Shown here: positions 30,249 through 39,455 of the stretch, in pieces | How positions within the stretch are numbered: position 1 is the stretch's first letter | Layout of the letters: the number at the start of each line of letters is the position of its first letter | Origin: Arthrobacter sp. ES3-54 | GTDB lineage: Bacteria; Actinomycetota; Actinomycetes; Actinomycetales; Micrococcaceae | DNA length: 64,000 nucleotides | Direction of reading: 5' to 3' | Assembly: GCF_029504395.1 (NCBI RefSeq) | Contig: NZ_JAQFIF010000006.1 | Location: forward strand, 62,001-126,000 | Position numbers and translations under genes: made by a program | Notes under the pieces: generated by a model | The model's database searches: none | Seen by the model: the letters and a program-made list of their open reading frames with translations, nothing else | What the model was told of the DNA's origin: nothing

Positions 30249-31327
30249 CGGGTGCCCCGCAGGAAGCCGGTCTGGCGGCCCACTACCTGGCCGGCGTCGG
30301 GAGCCACAATGACTTCCTGGGCCGCGGCGTAGGGCTCGTCACCGTCCACCACGGTCAGGACATCGGCCGGGGCGACGGACCGCTTGATCACGGCCAGGGC
30401 CACGGGGCCCATTTCGTAGTGCTGCGCCACGGAAGTCACGGTGCCCACCTTGCGGTCGCCGGCACGCACCTCGCTGCCGGCGGCGGGCAGGGTGTGCTGG
30501 GAGCCGTCGAGCTGGAGGAACACGAGCCGCCGCGGCGGGTGGCCCAGGTTGTGGACGCGGGCGATCGTCTCCTGGCCCTTGTAGCAGCCCTTGGCCAGGT
30601 GCACAGCGGTGCGGAGGAGGTCGAGCTCGTGCGGGATGGTCTTGTCGTCGGTTTCCGCGCCCCACCGGGGCCGCCACGCCGCAATCCGCAGCGCTTCTGA
30701 AGCCAGGGTGCCGGCGAGGGCACGCTCGCCCACCACCGCGACCAGCTCAGCCGCGGGGACTAAGTACTCGAACCACGGCCGTTCCAGTCCGGGGTGGGCG
30801 TCCTCGCCCACCACCGCGTAGGAGTAGCCGCCGGCACCGACATGCGGCCACGGGTCTTCCCAGACCTGCAGCGCAGACCATTCCGGGATGCGCTGGGTGG
30901 AGCCGAGCACGGCCCAGTCCGCGGAGACATCGGCGATCTCGACCCGGAGCATGAACTTCATCTTGTTCAGCCATTCGGCGAGTGGGCCGGCCTCGGCTCC
31001 CTCGACGATCAGCCAGGTGGTAGCGCCGTCGTCCACCACCCGGGCGTCGAACTCGATCCGGCCCTGCACGCTCAGCAACAGCAATTCGGTGGACTGGCCG
31101 GGGGCCAGGGAAGTGAGCTGCTGGGATGACAGGGTGTTGAGCCAGCTGAGGCGGTCCGGCCCGCTGACCGTGACCACGCCGCTGTTTGAGAGATCGACGA
31201 CGGCGGTGCCGGCAGCCAGCGCCCGCTGCTCCCGGAGCGGCTCGCCATAGTGGGCGGCGACGCCGGCGTCGGGACCGCTGGCCTCAACCGCGGCCGGGCG
31301 CGACAACAGGGGGCTTTTGATAGTCAT
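30245..31327 (-). CDS. ygfZ: YgfZ-type folate-binding protein
   Basis: This 360-residue protein resembles the glycine-cleavage T protein fold and carries the YgfZ signature KGCYKGQETIARVHNLG near residues 240-256, including the invariant cysteine. YgfZ uses folate to help repair or assemble certain Fe-S clusters. The N-terminal portion (ALAAGTAVVDLSNSGVVTVSGPDRL) matches the aminomethyltransferase-like domain. It starts from an ATG with AAGGACG 11 bases upstream. The downstream ankyrin gene is coupled to it. Confidence 0.9.
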   Translation of the reverse strand: MTIKSPLLSRPAAVEASGPDAGVAAHYGEPLREQRALAAGTAVVDLSNSGVVTVSGPDRLSWLNTLSSQQLTSLAPGQSTELLLLSVQGRIEFDARVVDDGATTWLIVEGAEAGPLAEWLNKMKFMLRVEIADVSADWAVLGSTQRIPEWSALQVWEDPWPHVGAGGYSYAVVGEDAHPGLERPWFEYLVPAAELVAVVGERALAGTLASEALRIAAWRPRWGAETDDKTIPHELDLLRTAVHLAKGCYKGQETIARVHNLGHPPRRLVFLQLDGSQHTLPAAGSEVRAGDRKVGTVTSVAQHYEMGPVALAVIKRSVAPADVLTVVDGDEPYAAAQEVIVAPDAGQVVGRQTGFLRGTR

Positions 31328-31423
31328 ATTGAAAGGAACGTCCTTAGCTCTGCGCGTATTCCGGCCCCGGCATAGAGTGCCGGGGCCGACCGGGGGCTTG
31401 CCGGACCGTGGGGCCGGCCGGCC

Positions 31424-32185
31424 CTAGCGGTATTCCGGATTTTCAAAGTCGAAGCGGGTGCCGGCTTTCCAGGCGTCGGGGAGGTTTCCGTAGGCGGGAA
31501 TGCCGCCGGCATCCTTGAGCGTCCGTGCCAGGTGCAGCATGTTCCAGGTCATGAAGGTGGTGTTGCGGTTGGTGAAATCGCTCTCCGGACCGCCGGAACC
31601 GTCGTCGAGATAGCTGGGTCCGGGCCCCACGGGGCCAATCCACCCGGCGTCGGCCTGCGGTGGGATGGTGAAGCCGATGTGCTGGAGGCTGTACAGGACG
31701 TTCATGGCGCAATGCTTGATCCCGTCCTCATTACCGGTGATGAGGCAGCCGCCCACCTTCGGATAGTAGGCCCACTGGCCCTTCGAGTTCAGCTGCCCGG
31801 AGTGGGCGTAGAGGCGCTCGATGAGTTTCTTGGTCTGCGAGGAGTTGTCCCCCAGCCAGATGGGCCCCGCGACGACGACGATGTCCGCTTCCTCGACGGC
31901 CGGGTAGAGTTCCGGCCATTCATCGGTGGCCCAGCCGTGTTCGCGCATGTCCGGATAGACGCCGCTGGCGATGTCGTGGTCCACGGTGCGGATCACGCGG
32001 GTGGTGACGCCCTGCTTTTCCATGATCCGGCGGCTAACCTCGATCAGGCCCTGCGTGTTGGACACGTCCGGGGACTTCTTGAGGGTGCCGTTGAAGTACA
32101 CGGCCTTGAGGTCGGCATAGCTGGTGCTACCGGCGTCGCTGTTGGGAGCTGTGCTGGTGCCCGTGCTGGTGGCTGCGTCATTCAC
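31424..32185 (-). CDS. Flavodoxin-like NAD(P)H-dependent oxidoreductase
   Basis: This 253-residue protein has a flavodoxin-like FMN-binding fold: the ADIVVVAGPIWLGDNSSQTKKLIERL region resembles the phosphate/flavin loop of NADPH-dependent FMN reductases, and GGCLITGNEDG is the next flavin-contacting strand. The N-terminal 25 residues are Thr/Ser-rich and probably disordered. The GTG start is preceded by GAGGAG seven bases upstream. Substrate unknown; quinone or flavin reduction is typical of the family. Confidence 0.8.
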   Translation of the reverse strand: MNDAATSTGTSTAPNSDAGSTSYADLKAVYFNGTLKKSPDVSNTQGLIEVSRRIMEKQGVTTRVIRTVDHDIASGVYPDMREHGWATDEWPELYPAVEEADIVVVAGPIWLGDNSSQTKKLIERLYAHSGQLNSKGQWAYYPKVGGCLITGNEDGIKHCAMNVLYSLQHIGFTIPPQADAGWIGPVGPGPSYLDDGSGGPESDFTNRNTTFMTWNMLHLARTLKDAGGIPAYGNLPDAWKAGTRFDFENPEYR

Positions 32186-32238
32186 GGCTTTTCTCCTCGG
32201 TCGATGCTGACAACGGAAAAATCAGTGAGAACGCGCCT

Positions 32239-32853
32239 TTAGCCCACTTTGGCGAGGATGGCCGAGGCGTGGGCCTCCAGGCCGCCGCCGGACGCCGAAT
32301 TCTTGCCGGTGGCCACGTCCCAGCGCCACAGCAGGTTCCCTTCCACCAGCCCGAAGATCCGGGTGGCCGCCGTGTACTCCTTGGAGTGGCTGCCGCGCAT
32401 CACCATGTCGGTGCTGAGCTGGATCTGGGGTCCCTTGATCTGACCGTAGTACAGCTCCGAGATCCCGCCGGGGTGGGCGATGGAGACCGAGATGTCAAAG
32501 CCGCCGTCGCTGTTGCGCAGGGCCTCGACCTCGTCGGCGCTCCTGAGCACCGGGACGATGTCCGCCGGGATCAGGCCGGGGCCGCCGTCCTCCTCGCGCT
32601 GCTTGCGCTCGAGGGCCCAGAAGCCGGTCTCGACGGTCAGTGGACGCAGCTTGGTGCCCTCGTCGTCGGTCAGCCAACTCTCGGCGCGGTACTGCAGGTA
32701 AGGCAGGCCGTTGTGCGTAAACGACACGTGCTGCAGGAAGTGCTCGGAGTCCTCGTCCCCGGCCCCCAGCCGACCGCGGCCCTCCCACTCACCAATGAGC
32801 CAGGACAGCGGAACGATTTCGGGGGTCAGATCAGTAGGGATTTCAATCGGCAC
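32239..32853 (-). CDS. FABP-like heme-binding protein (nitrobindin type)
   Basis: This 204-residue protein matches the nitrobindin/THAP4 beta-barrel family: LIGEWEGRGRLG near residues 20-31, the LPYLQYRAESW strand, and a C-terminal LEAHASAIL segment whose histidine is placed like the heme ligand. Such proteins bind ferric heme and isomerise peroxynitrite. The GTG start has AGAGG eight bases upstream. The family assignment is by pattern; heme binding is inferred. Confidence 0.8.
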   Translation of the reverse strand: MPIEIPTDLTPEIVPLSWLIGEWEGRGRLGAGDEDSEHFLQHVSFTHNGLPYLQYRAESWLTDDEGTKLRPLTVETGFWALERKQREEDGGPGLIPADIVPVLRSADEVEALRNSDGGFDISVSIAHPGGISELYYGQIKGPQIQLSTDMVMRGSHSKEYTAATRIFGLVEGNLLWRWDVATGKNSASGGGLEAHASAILAKVG

Positions 32854-32890
32854 AGCATCTACCTCTGGAAGCTACGGGGTCTGGAACGAG

Positions 32891-33004
32891 TTACTTCTGG
32901 CCTTTGAAGAGGCGGTACACGACAAAGCCGGCAAACCACGCCATGGACAGGCTGGCCACGCCAAGCAGGACAAGGAAAAAGATCTCATATGCAAGTACGG
33001 ACAT
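32891..33004 (-). CDS. 37-residue single-helix membrane protein
   Basis: The frame encodes MSVLAYEIFFLVLLGVAS, a continuous hydrophobic helix, and a basic C-terminus ending RLFKGQK. It is 37 residues and easily missed. The ATG follows a -10-like TAGGAT by six bases, which suggests leaderless translation and supports it as a real gene. It sits between the nitrobindin-like gene and a polytopic membrane protein on the same strand. Function unknown. Confidence 0.7.
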   Translation of the reverse strand: MSVLAYEIFFLVLLGVASLSMAWFAGFVVYRLFKGQK

Positions 33005-33010
33005 GATGCC

Positions 33011-33016
33011 ATCCTA
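33011..33016 (-). promoter_or_regulatory. Leaderless -10 element (37-residue protein)
   Basis: TAGGAT on the minus strand ends six bases before the ATG at 33004. It lies just upstream of (or overlaps the gap to) the preceding gene, only five bases from that gene's stop codon. Confidence 0.45.
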
Positions 33017-33020
33017 ACCC

Positions 33021-33755
33021 TTAGTAGATGAGTAGTTTGTCTATGAAGTAGGCCAGGGAACCGACCGCCGACACCGGCCCCAGCCCCATGCCCACGGCCG
33101 CCAAAACGTTCAGGCTCTCACCGCTGAGGATCACGAGGCGCCGGAAACTCACCAGAACCGCGCCCACTACGACGCCGGCGAGCGCGGCCGGCAGCACGGC
33201 GATGTCGGAGAACACCAGGCCGGCCAGCGGCCCGGCGAGCCCCGCGCTCACGATGCCCAGCGGCGCCACGATCCGGTCAGGCCAGCGGATCAGCCCCGCC
33301 AGCAGGGCGATGGCCGCGCTGACGGCGGCGACGAGGATCATTTCGCGGACGCCGTTGAAGCGCGAGCTGGCAATCCAGCCAGCGCCCAGGCAGGACAGCA
33401 GGACACCCGAGCACGAGCCCAGGGTGGATTCGAGCCGCTGGGCCTGCCCGGTGCCCCGGATCAGTTGCATGACGAAGATGGCCATGACCCCAACCGCCAT
33501 GAACGACGGCGTCCAGTCCAGGAAGCCGGGAGCCGGGAGATAGGTCGCAGCCACTGCCGACCCCACGCCGGGCAGGCCAATCAAGGCCGCGAGGGTCTTC
33601 TTCGCGGGGATGCCAAGAAAGTAAGGCCAGCCGACACCAATGCCGACGGCGAAGATGACCGCGACAGCCAGGAGGACCTCAGGCGAGGCGTAGGTGCCGG
33701 CAACTATGGCTGCGAGGCCGGCCAAGCCGATGATCCCGACGCTCCAGGGCTTCAC
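33021..33755 (-). CDS. Polytopic membrane protein of unknown function
   Basis: This 244-residue protein is almost entirely hydrophobic, with about seven transmembrane segments (for example VGIIGLAGLAAIVAGTY, LLAVAVIFAVGIGVGWPYFL, ILVAAVSAAIALLAGLI). No family motif is recognised and no charged transport signature stands out. It starts at a GTG with only a weak ribosome-binding site. It is divergent from the GlnR-like regulator gene 244 bases away. Confidence 0.75.
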   Translation of the reverse strand: MKPWSVGIIGLAGLAAIVAGTYASPEVLLAVAVIFAVGIGVGWPYFLGIPAKKTLAALIGLPGVGSAVAATYLPAPGFLDWTPSFMAVGVMAIFVMQLIRGTGQAQRLESTLGSCSGVLLSCLGAGWIASSRFNGVREMILVAAVSAAIALLAGLIRWPDRIVAPLGIVSAGLAGPLAGLVFSDIAVLPAALAGVVVGAVLVSFRRLVILSGESLNVLAAVGMGLGPVSAVGSLAYFIDKLLIY

Positions 33756-33941
33756 TGTCTACTCGCCATCGGCAGACCCACCATGGTTCGTACCTTCGCT
33801 CACTGCGGACCCCAATTCGACTCGGCTCAATTTCAACGGGCCGCGGGCCCTGACGGTTCAATCCTGCCTTATATGAACGATATGTGTCGCAAAAGCAGTG
33901 ACCGGAGGTGACGGGACCATGGCCGGAATGCGGCCTTTAGG

Positions 33942-33947
33942 TATACT
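33942..33947 (+). promoter_or_regulatory. Predicted -10 element of the GlnR-like gene
   Basis: TATACT, near consensus, lies 52 bases upstream of the ATG at 34000. The -35 region is poor, as expected for an activator-dependent or autoregulated promoter. Confidence 0.4.
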
Positions 33948-33999
33948 CGGGATCAGCAACAAGACGCCCAATGATGCGCGGACACCCCTTGGAGGAACA

Positions 34000-34698
34000 A
34001 TGTCGCACATCCTGCTATTGACGAACAGCACCGGAACATCAGTGGACGTCCTGCCTGCTCTGGAACTGCTGAACCACCGGGTGCATATCCTGCCGGCCGA
34101 ACCCACCGCGCTGCTTGAGACTGACCCCTGCGACATCGTCCTGCTGGATGCCCGCAAGGATCTGGTCGGCGCACGTTCCCTCACCCAGCTACTCAAGGCC
34201 ACAGGCCTCAGCGCCCCCTTGATGCTGATCCTCACCGAGGGCGGCATGGCCGCCGTCTCCTCGGCGTGGGCCGTGGACGACATCCTCCTGGAATCCGCGG
34301 GCCCGGCCGAAGTCGAAGCCAGGATCCGCCTCGGCGTCGCGCGCGCCGTGCCGGACAAGGAGGACGTGCCGACCGAAATCCGGGCCGCCGGCGTCGTAAT
34401 TGACGAGGCCAGCTACACCGCACGGGTCAACGGGGCCGCGCTCAACCTGACCTTCAAGGAATTTGAGCTGCTGAAGTACCTGGCCCAGCACCCCGGCCGG
34501 GTGTTCACCCGCCAGCAGCTGCTGACCGAAGTCTGGGGCTACGACTACTACGGCGGCACCCGCACCGTAGACGTGCATGTCCGGCGGCTGCGCGCCAAAC
34601 TGGGCGCCGACCACGAGAACCTGATCAGCACCGTCCGCAACGTCGGCTACCGCCTGACCCTGGTCCGCCAGCCCGAGGACGAACTCACCGAGGCCTGA
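34000..34698 (+). CDS. glnR: GlnR-like winged-helix response regulator
   Basis: This 232-residue protein resembles actinobacterial GlnR, the global nitrogen regulator. The receiver domain is atypical: it starts [14 protein letters not shown] without the paired acidic residues of a normal phosphorylation pocket, keeps D50 in VLLDARKDL, and has [10 protein letters not shown] where canonical receivers have the conserved Lys. The OmpR-type DNA-binding domain is well conserved ([36 protein letters not shown]). The ATG at 34000 has GGAGGAACA before it; an in-frame ATG at 33919 with GGAGGTG would add 27 residues but lies upstream of the -10 element. No kinase gene is adjacent, as in other GlnR orphans. 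Confidence 0.78.
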   Translation: MSHILLLTNSTGTSVDVLPALELLNHRVHILPAEPTALLETDPCDIVLLDARKDLVGARSLTQLLKATGLSAPLMLILTEGGMAAVSSAWAVDDILLESAGPAEVEARIRLGVARAVPDKEDVPTEIRAAGVVIDEASYTARVNGAALNLTFKEFELLKYLAQHPGRVFTRQQLLTEVWGYDYYGGTRTVDVHVRRLRAKLGADHENLISTVRNVGYRLTLVRQPEDELTEA

Positions 34699-34755
34699 GC
34701 GCACCAGGCCCGGACAAGCCCGCAAGCACTGCAACAAAAGAAGCAGTTAACGCAA

Positions 34756-34793
34756 AAGGCCCCGGACTCTGGAATCCAGAGCGCCGGGGCCTT
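34756..34793 (+). terminator. glnR terminator
   Basis: AAGGCCCCGG pairs with CCGGGGCCTT and the inner CTCTGG pairs with CCAGAG, giving a long hairpin with a small bulge 58 bases after the stop codon. Confidence 0.8.
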
Positions 34794-35000
34794 CGTGGTG
34801 CACCCATCGGCGCACAAATTTCTCGGTAAAACGTTCTCAGTGGAGGACATACGGGTCGAACGTATCGAGGCCACCCCAGTGGTGGATCCCCCTCGCATCT
34901 GGCGCAACGCCGGACGAGATATCGACTATACACAGCCGTTCGGAGTTCAACAAAATCGGCCGCTGATGGCCAGGGACCCGATAGTCTTGCCCCAACCCGA
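34794..35000. other. glnR-mshD intergenic stretch
   Basis: About 200 bases of lower GC than the surroundings, without a recognisable gene or RNA. The gap from the glnR stop to mshD is 314 bases including the terminator. The only structure I see is the 14-base direct repeat at its right end. Confidence 0.5.
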
Positions 35001-35009
35001 TAGCCTTGC
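34977..35009 (+). promoter_or_regulatory. mshD leaderless -10 within a direct repeat
   Basis: CCCGATAGTCTTGC (34977-34990) and CCCGATAGCCTTGC (34996-35009) are direct repeats with a 19-base period. The second contains TAGCCT (35001-35006), which ends six bases before the mshD ATG. The duplication gives two -10-like elements, or a pair of sites for a regulator. Confidence 0.5.
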
Positions 35010-35012
35010 ACC

Positions 35013-36035
35013 ATGAGCCCTGCGCACCCGGAAAACTGGCCCGTGCTTGCTGTCAAAGGAACCGTAGACAGCAGGCTGCTGCGGGACGTCGCCGCCCTTG
35101 TCGCCGCGGCGGAGGAGTCCGACGGCAATCCGCCGCTGTCCGAACAGACCCTTGTCACGCTCCGCGCCGCCGACGCGGGCGAGCATTCGGTCTTGGCCCT
35201 GGCCCTCTACGCCCCGGACGACAAGTTGGATCCCGCGACGGCGCAGGACCTCGCCGGCGTCGCCGTTGTCATCGAGGAGCCCGACGGCACCGGGATCCTC
35301 GAGATCGCCGTCCACCCCAGCTACCGGAACCAGGGCGTGGGCGACCGCCTGGTGCGCGAACTGAAAAGCGTCCGTGGCTTCGCGGGCCTGAAAGCCTGGT
35401 CCCACGGAAACCACGAGGCCGCGGCGGACCTCGCGGCCCGCTATGGCTACGGCGCCGTCCGCGAGCTGTGGAAAATGCGGCTGATGACGGCAGCGGCGGC
35501 CCTGCCGGAGGTCCGACTCCCGGAGGGCGTACAGTTCCGCACCTTCGTTCCCGGCCGGGACGAGGACGCCTGGCTGGCCGCAAACAAGGCCGCCTTCGCC
35601 CACCACCCGGAGCAGGGCAACATGACGCGCGCCGATCTGGACGCCCGGATGGCCGAACCCTGGTTTGATCCCGCAGGCTTCCTGCTGGCTGTGGACGCGG
35701 CGGACCGGCTCCTGGGGTTCCACTGGACCAAGGTGCACCCCCGGCACGGCGATCACCCTGCGATCGGGGAGGTCTATGTGGTGGGCGTGACCCCGGATGC
35801 CCAGGGCTCCGGACTGGGCAAGGCCCTCACCGTCGCCGGCATCAGGCATCTGGAGGACCTCGGGCTCCGCGCCGTCATGCTCTACGTCGATGCCGACAAC
35901 GCGCCCGCCGTCGCCCTCTACCGCCGGCTCGGATTCACGCGCTGGGATGTCGATGTCATGTACGCGCCGCTGCCGCAGCAGCAATCACCGGCCGTCACCC
36001 CGGTACCCGACGGCGTTAGTCAAGTCGGCGGATGA
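35013..36035 (+). CDS. mshD: Mycothiol synthase
   Basis: This 340-residue enzyme transfers acetyl from acetyl-CoA to Cys-GlcN-Ins, the last step of mycothiol synthesis. Two GNAT domains are seen: the first with HPSYRNQGVGDRLV, the second with VGVTPDAQGSGLGKALTVAG. The diagnostic MshD segments GFHWTKVHP, GEVYVVGV and LYVDADNAPAVALYRRLGF are present, as is the RWDVDVMY ending. No ribosome-binding site precedes the ATG; it is probably leaderless. The presence of mshD marks a mycothiol-making actinobacterium. Confidence 0.93.
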   Translation: MSPAHPENWPVLAVKGTVDSRLLRDVAALVAAAEESDGNPPLSEQTLVTLRAADAGEHSVLALALYAPDDKLDPATAQDLAGVAVVIEEPDGTGILEIAVHPSYRNQGVGDRLVRELKSVRGFAGLKAWSHGNHEAAADLAARYGYGAVRELWKMRLMTAAAALPEVRLPEGVQFRTFVPGRDEDAWLAANKAAFAHHPEQGNMTRADLDARMAEPWFDPAGFLLAVDAADRLLGFHWTKVHPRHGDHPAIGEVYVVGVTPDAQGSGLGKALTVAGIRHLEDLGLRAVMLYVDADNAPAVALYRRLGFTRWDVDVMYAPLPQQQSPAVTPVPDGVSQVGG

Positions 36036-36123
36036 CCGCCCGGACCGGGCCGCAATCTGGGGTCATCTAGCCGTGATTGCTTGTAAGGTTGAAGCTACAT
36101 CGCGCCAGCATTGAGGAGACCCT

Positions 36124-38388
36124 ATGCCACGGGATACTGCCCGGACATCCACGTCTGAACCAGCAACGCCGGAAAAGCGGGCGCGTCCGGTACGTGCGCG
36201 CTTTGGCTCCTCCGAAGTGCCGGCCTCACGCGCCACCCAGGACCGGATCGACATTCCGGAGTTCGCGCCGACCCTGGAACCGGAGGGCGACATCCGCCCC
36301 GACCGGTTCCTGGACCGGGAGCTCAGCTGGCTCGCCTTCAACGCCAGGGTCCTGGAACTGGCCGAGGACCCCAACCTGTACCTGCTGGAGCGGGTCAGCT
36401 TCCTGTCCATCTTCGCTTCCAACCTGGACGAGTTCTTCATGGTCCGGGTGGCCGGGCTGAAGCGACGGATCGCCACGGGCCTCGCCGTCCCCTCCCCGGC
36501 CGGGCTAAGCCCCATGCAGGTTTTGGAGCAGATCGGCGAGGAGGCCCACCGGCTCCAGCAGCGCCACGCCCGGGTGTACGCCGAACAGATCCGTCCCGCC
36601 CTTGCGTACGAGCACATCCACCTCATGCACTGGGAGGAACTCGACTCCCAGGCCAAGGACCAGCTCAGTGCCATGTTCGCGGAAAAGGTCTTCCCGATCC
36701 TGACACCGCTGGCCGTGGATCCGGCGCACCCGTTCCCCTACATCTCCGGGCTGTCCCTGAACCTCGCCGTAGTGGTCCGCAACCCGGTCAGCGACAAGGA
36801 ACTCTTCGCCCGGGTCAAGGTCCCTGACCAGCTCCCGCGACTGATCTCCATCGACGGCGCCCGCGCCGGCTCTGTCCCCGGGCGTGTGGCACGGTTCATC
36901 GCGCTCGAAGAAGTCATCGCCGTGCACCTGGACCAGCTGTTCGCCGGCATGGAAGTCCTGGAGCACCACATCTTCCGTGTGACCCGCAACGAGGACGTCG
37001 AGGTCGAAGAGGACGACGCCGAGAACCTCCTGCAGGCGTTGGAGAAAGAACTCCTGCGCCGCCGGTTCGGCCCACCGGTCCGGCTTGAGGTCACCAATGA
37101 CATCAACCCGAACATCCGGGCCCTGCTGATCCGCGAGCTCGGCGTCGAGGAATCCGAGGTCTACTCCGTTCCGGCACCGCTGGACCTCCGCGGGCTCTCG
37201 GTGATTGCCGGGATCGACCGGGCGGACCTGCACTACCCCAAGCACGTCCCGCACACCTCGCGGTACCTCAACGAATCGGAAACCTCCAAGGCGGCCAACG
37301 TCTTTGCCGCCATGCGGCGGCGCGACATCCTCCTGCACCACCCGTACGATTCGTTCTCCACGTCCGTCCAGGCGTTCCTGGAACAGGCGGCCGCGGACCC
37401 CAAAGTCCAGGCCATCAAGCAGACCCTGTACCGCACCTCGGGGGACTCCCCGATTGTCGATGCCCTGATCGATGCCGCCGAGGCCGGCAAGCAGGTCCTG
37501 GCCCTCGTGGAGATCAAGGCCCGCTTTGACGAGCAGGCCAACATCTCCTGGGCCCGGAAACTGGAACAGGCCGGCGTCCATGTGGTGTACGGCATCGTGG
37601 GCCTGAAGACCCACTGCAAGCTTTCCCTCGTGGTCCGCCAGGAAGTGGACGGGCTGCGCCGCTACTGCCATATCGGCACCGGCAACTACCACCCCCGCAC
37701 GGCCCGCTACTACGAGGACCTGGGCCTGCTGACGGCGAACGAACAGGTCGGCGAAGACCTGTCGAAGCTGTTCAACCAGCTCTCCGGCTACGCGCCGAAG
37801 TCCACGTTCAAGCGGCTGCTCGTGGCGCCGCGCTCGGTCCGGTCCGGGCTGATCGACAGGATCGAAACCGAGATCAGGAACGCCCGCGCCGGCATCGCCG
37901 CCCGCGTCCAGATCAAGGTCAACTCGATGGTGGACGAGGCCATTATCGATTCCCTGTACCGCGCGTCCCAGGCCGGGGTGCAGGTGGACGTCATTGTCCG
38001 CGGCATCTGCTCCCTGCGGCCCGGCGTTCCCGGCCTGAGCGAGAACATCACGGTCCGCTCCGTGCTGGGCCGCTTCCTGGAGCACTCCCGCGTCTTCGCC
38101 TTCGCCAATGCCGGCGACCCGGTGGTCTACATCGGTTCGGCTGACATGATGCACCGCAACCTCGACCGCCGGGTGGAGGCCCTCGTGCAGCTGACGAGCG
38201 GCGACGACACGAGCTATGTCCTGGATCTGCTTAACCGCTACATGGTCCCGGAAACCGCCAGCTGGCATTTGGACCGGCAGGGCGAATGGACCCGCCACCA
38301 TCTGGCAGAAGACGGCCAGAACCTCAAGGACGTCCAGTCCTGGCTGCTCGCTTCCCGGTCCCGCCAGCGCTCGACCAGCCTGCGGTAG
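36124..38388 (+). CDS. ppk1: Polyphosphate kinase
   Basis: This 754-residue PPK1 reversibly makes polyphosphate from ATP. The N-terminal 55 residues are a polar extension; the PPK N-domain starts near [20 protein letters not shown]. The catalytic histidines are H497 in KTHCKLSLV (E. coli H435) and H654 in LEHSRVFAF (E. coli H592). ATP-contacting segments HIGTGNYH and [10 protein letters not shown] are intact. GAGGAG precedes the ATG. It is followed within a few bases by the Nudix gene, the same order as ppk1-mutT1 in mycobacteria. Confidence 0.95.
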   Translation: MPRDTARTSTSEPATPEKRARPVRARFGSSEVPASRATQDRIDIPEFAPTLEPEGDIRPDRFLDRELSWLAFNARVLELAEDPNLYLLERVSFLSIFASNLDEFFMVRVAGLKRRIATGLAVPSPAGLSPMQVLEQIGEEAHRLQQRHARVYAEQIRPALAYEHIHLMHWEELDSQAKDQLSAMFAEKVFPILTPLAVDPAHPFPYISGLSLNLAVVVRNPVSDKELFARVKVPDQLPRLISIDGARAGSVPGRVARFIALEEVIAVHLDQLFAGMEVLEHHIFRVTRNEDVEVEEDDAENLLQALEKELLRRRFGPPVRLEVTNDINPNIRALLIRELGVEESEVYSVPAPLDLRGLSVIAGIDRADLHYPKHVPHTSRYLNESETSKAANVFAAMRRRDILLHHPYDSFSTSVQAFLEQAAADPKVQAIKQTLYRTSGDSPIVDALIDAAEAGKQVLALVEIKARFDEQANISWARKLEQAGVHVVYGIVGLKTHCKLSLVVRQEVDGLRRYCHIGTGNYHPRTARYYEDLGLLTANEQVGEDLSKLFNQLSGYAPKSTFKRLLVAPRSVRSGLIDRIETEIRNARAGIAARVQIKVNSMVDEAIIDSLYRASQAGVQVDVIVRGICSLRPGVPGLSENITVRSVLGRFLEHSRVFAFANAGDPVVYIGSADMMHRNLDRRVEALVQLTSGDDTSYVLDLLNRYMVPETASWHLDRQGEWTRHHLAEDGQNLKDVQSWLLASRSRQRSTSLR

Positions 38389-38393
38389 GGATC

Positions 38394-39377
38394 GTGAGTG
38401 TGAGCAGCGATGCACTGGTTGTGGACCAGACTGACCATCCCGGCGAAGAGATTGCCGTCACGGCCGCGGGGGCCATCCCCTGGCGCCTCAATTCGGCAAC
38501 CCAGGACCAGCTCGAGGTCCTGCTGATTCACCGCCCGCGGTACGACGACTGGTCCTGGCCCAAAGGCAAAATCGACCCCGGTGAGACCATCCCGGAGTGC
38601 GCTGTCCGCGAGGTGGAGGAGGAGATCGGGCTCACCGCTCCCCTGGGGATCCCGCTTCCGCCCATCCACTACCATGTGCAGGCAGGGCTGAAGGTGGTCC
38701 ACTACTGGGCGGTCGACGTCGACGGCGCTGCATTGTTGCCGGACGGCAGTGAAGTCGACAGCGTCATGTGGTGCCCGCCCGAGAAGGCAGCCCGCCTCCT
38801 GAGCAACCCGAGCGACATCGAACCGCTCCAGCACCTCGTGAACGCGCACGACCGCGGGGAACTGGGAACCTGGCCGCTGCTGATCGTGCGCCACGCGAAG
38901 GCCAAGCCTCGCTCGTCGTGGTCCAAGGCCGAGGGCGACCGCCCGCTGGCCGCTACCGGCATGCGGCAGGCGCAGGCGGTGGGGCGGCTTCTGCAGGCGT
39001 GGAAGCCGGCCCGGATCGTTTCAAGTCCGTGGTTGCGGTGCGTGGCCACCATCGCACCGTACGCGAAGGCGGCCGGCGCCAAGGTGAAGCTCAACGAGGC
39101 CCTCACCGAGCACCGGCACGGCCGCAGCCCGCAGAAGACGGCCGCCGTCGTCGAGGCGCTGTTCGACAAGCAGCGGGCCGTGGCCGTGTGCACGCACCGC
39201 CCGGCACTGCCGACCGTCCTGAAGCAACTCGCCAAGCACATGAACTCCCGCCTGCGGGATCTGCTGCCGTCCTCGGACCCGTACTTGGCGCCGGGCGAGA
39301 TCGTGGTCTGCCATGTGGCGCGCGGCGGCAAGAACAAAGTGGTTGCGGTGGAGCGGTTCAAGCCGTTTGACGACTGA
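38394..39377 (+). CDS. mutT1: Nudix hydrolase fused to histidine phosphatase (MutT1 type)
   Basis: This 327-residue protein has an N-terminal Nudix domain with a full Nudix box (GKIDPGETIPECAVREVEEE) near residues 57-76, and a C-terminal histidine-phosphatase domain starting LLIVRHAKAKPRSSW with the catalytic RH. Mycobacterial MutT1 has this fusion and hydrolyses 8-oxo-GTP/dGTP and diadenosine polyphosphates. The GTG at 38394 lies close to a GGTAGGG site; a GTG two codons later (38400) has better spacing and may be the true start. It is six bases after ppk1, so the two are probably co-expressed. Confidence 0.87.
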   Translation: MSVSSDALVVDQTDHPGEEIAVTAAGAIPWRLNSATQDQLEVLLIHRPRYDDWSWPKGKIDPGETIPECAVREVEEEIGLTAPLGIPLPPIHYHVQAGLKVVHYWAVDVDGAALLPDGSEVDSVMWCPPEKAARLLSNPSDIEPLQHLVNAHDRGELGTWPLLIVRHAKAKPRSSWSKAEGDRPLAATGMRQAQAVGRLLQAWKPARIVSSPWLRCVATIAPYAKAAGAKVKLNEALTEHRHGRSPQKTAAVVEALFDKQRAVAVCTHRPALPTVLKQLAKHMNSRLRDLLPSSDPYLAPGEIVVCHVARGGKNKVVAVERFKPFDD

Positions 39378-39382
39378 GGTCC

Positions 39383-39430
39383 TTGACCCCCGGGGCCCCC
39401 GAGCCTAGTTTGTATCAATAGCTTGGTACA
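39383..39430 (+). promoter_or_regulatory. Promoter and GntR-type operator
   Basis: TTGACC (39383-39388), 17 bases, TAGTTT (39406-39411) form a good promoter. The palindrome TGTATCAATAGCTTGGTACA (39411-39430, one mismatch) begins at the last base of the -10 and covers the start site. Short palindromes of TGTA...TACA form are typical of YtrA-type GntR regulators, and such a gene is the second in this operon. Confidence 0.65.
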
Positions 39431-39455
39431 TTGCTGCTGAATCTTGGGGGATTCC

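Noticed and set aside
34800..35000. Possible second tRNA or small RNA between glnR and mshD
   Set aside because: No cloverleaf with a proper T arm or acceptor stem can be drawn.
36505..38415. Minus-strand open frame (636 codons) opposite ppk1
   Set aside because: The catalytic motifs of PPK1 lie on the plus strand; the other is a GC-driven shadow.
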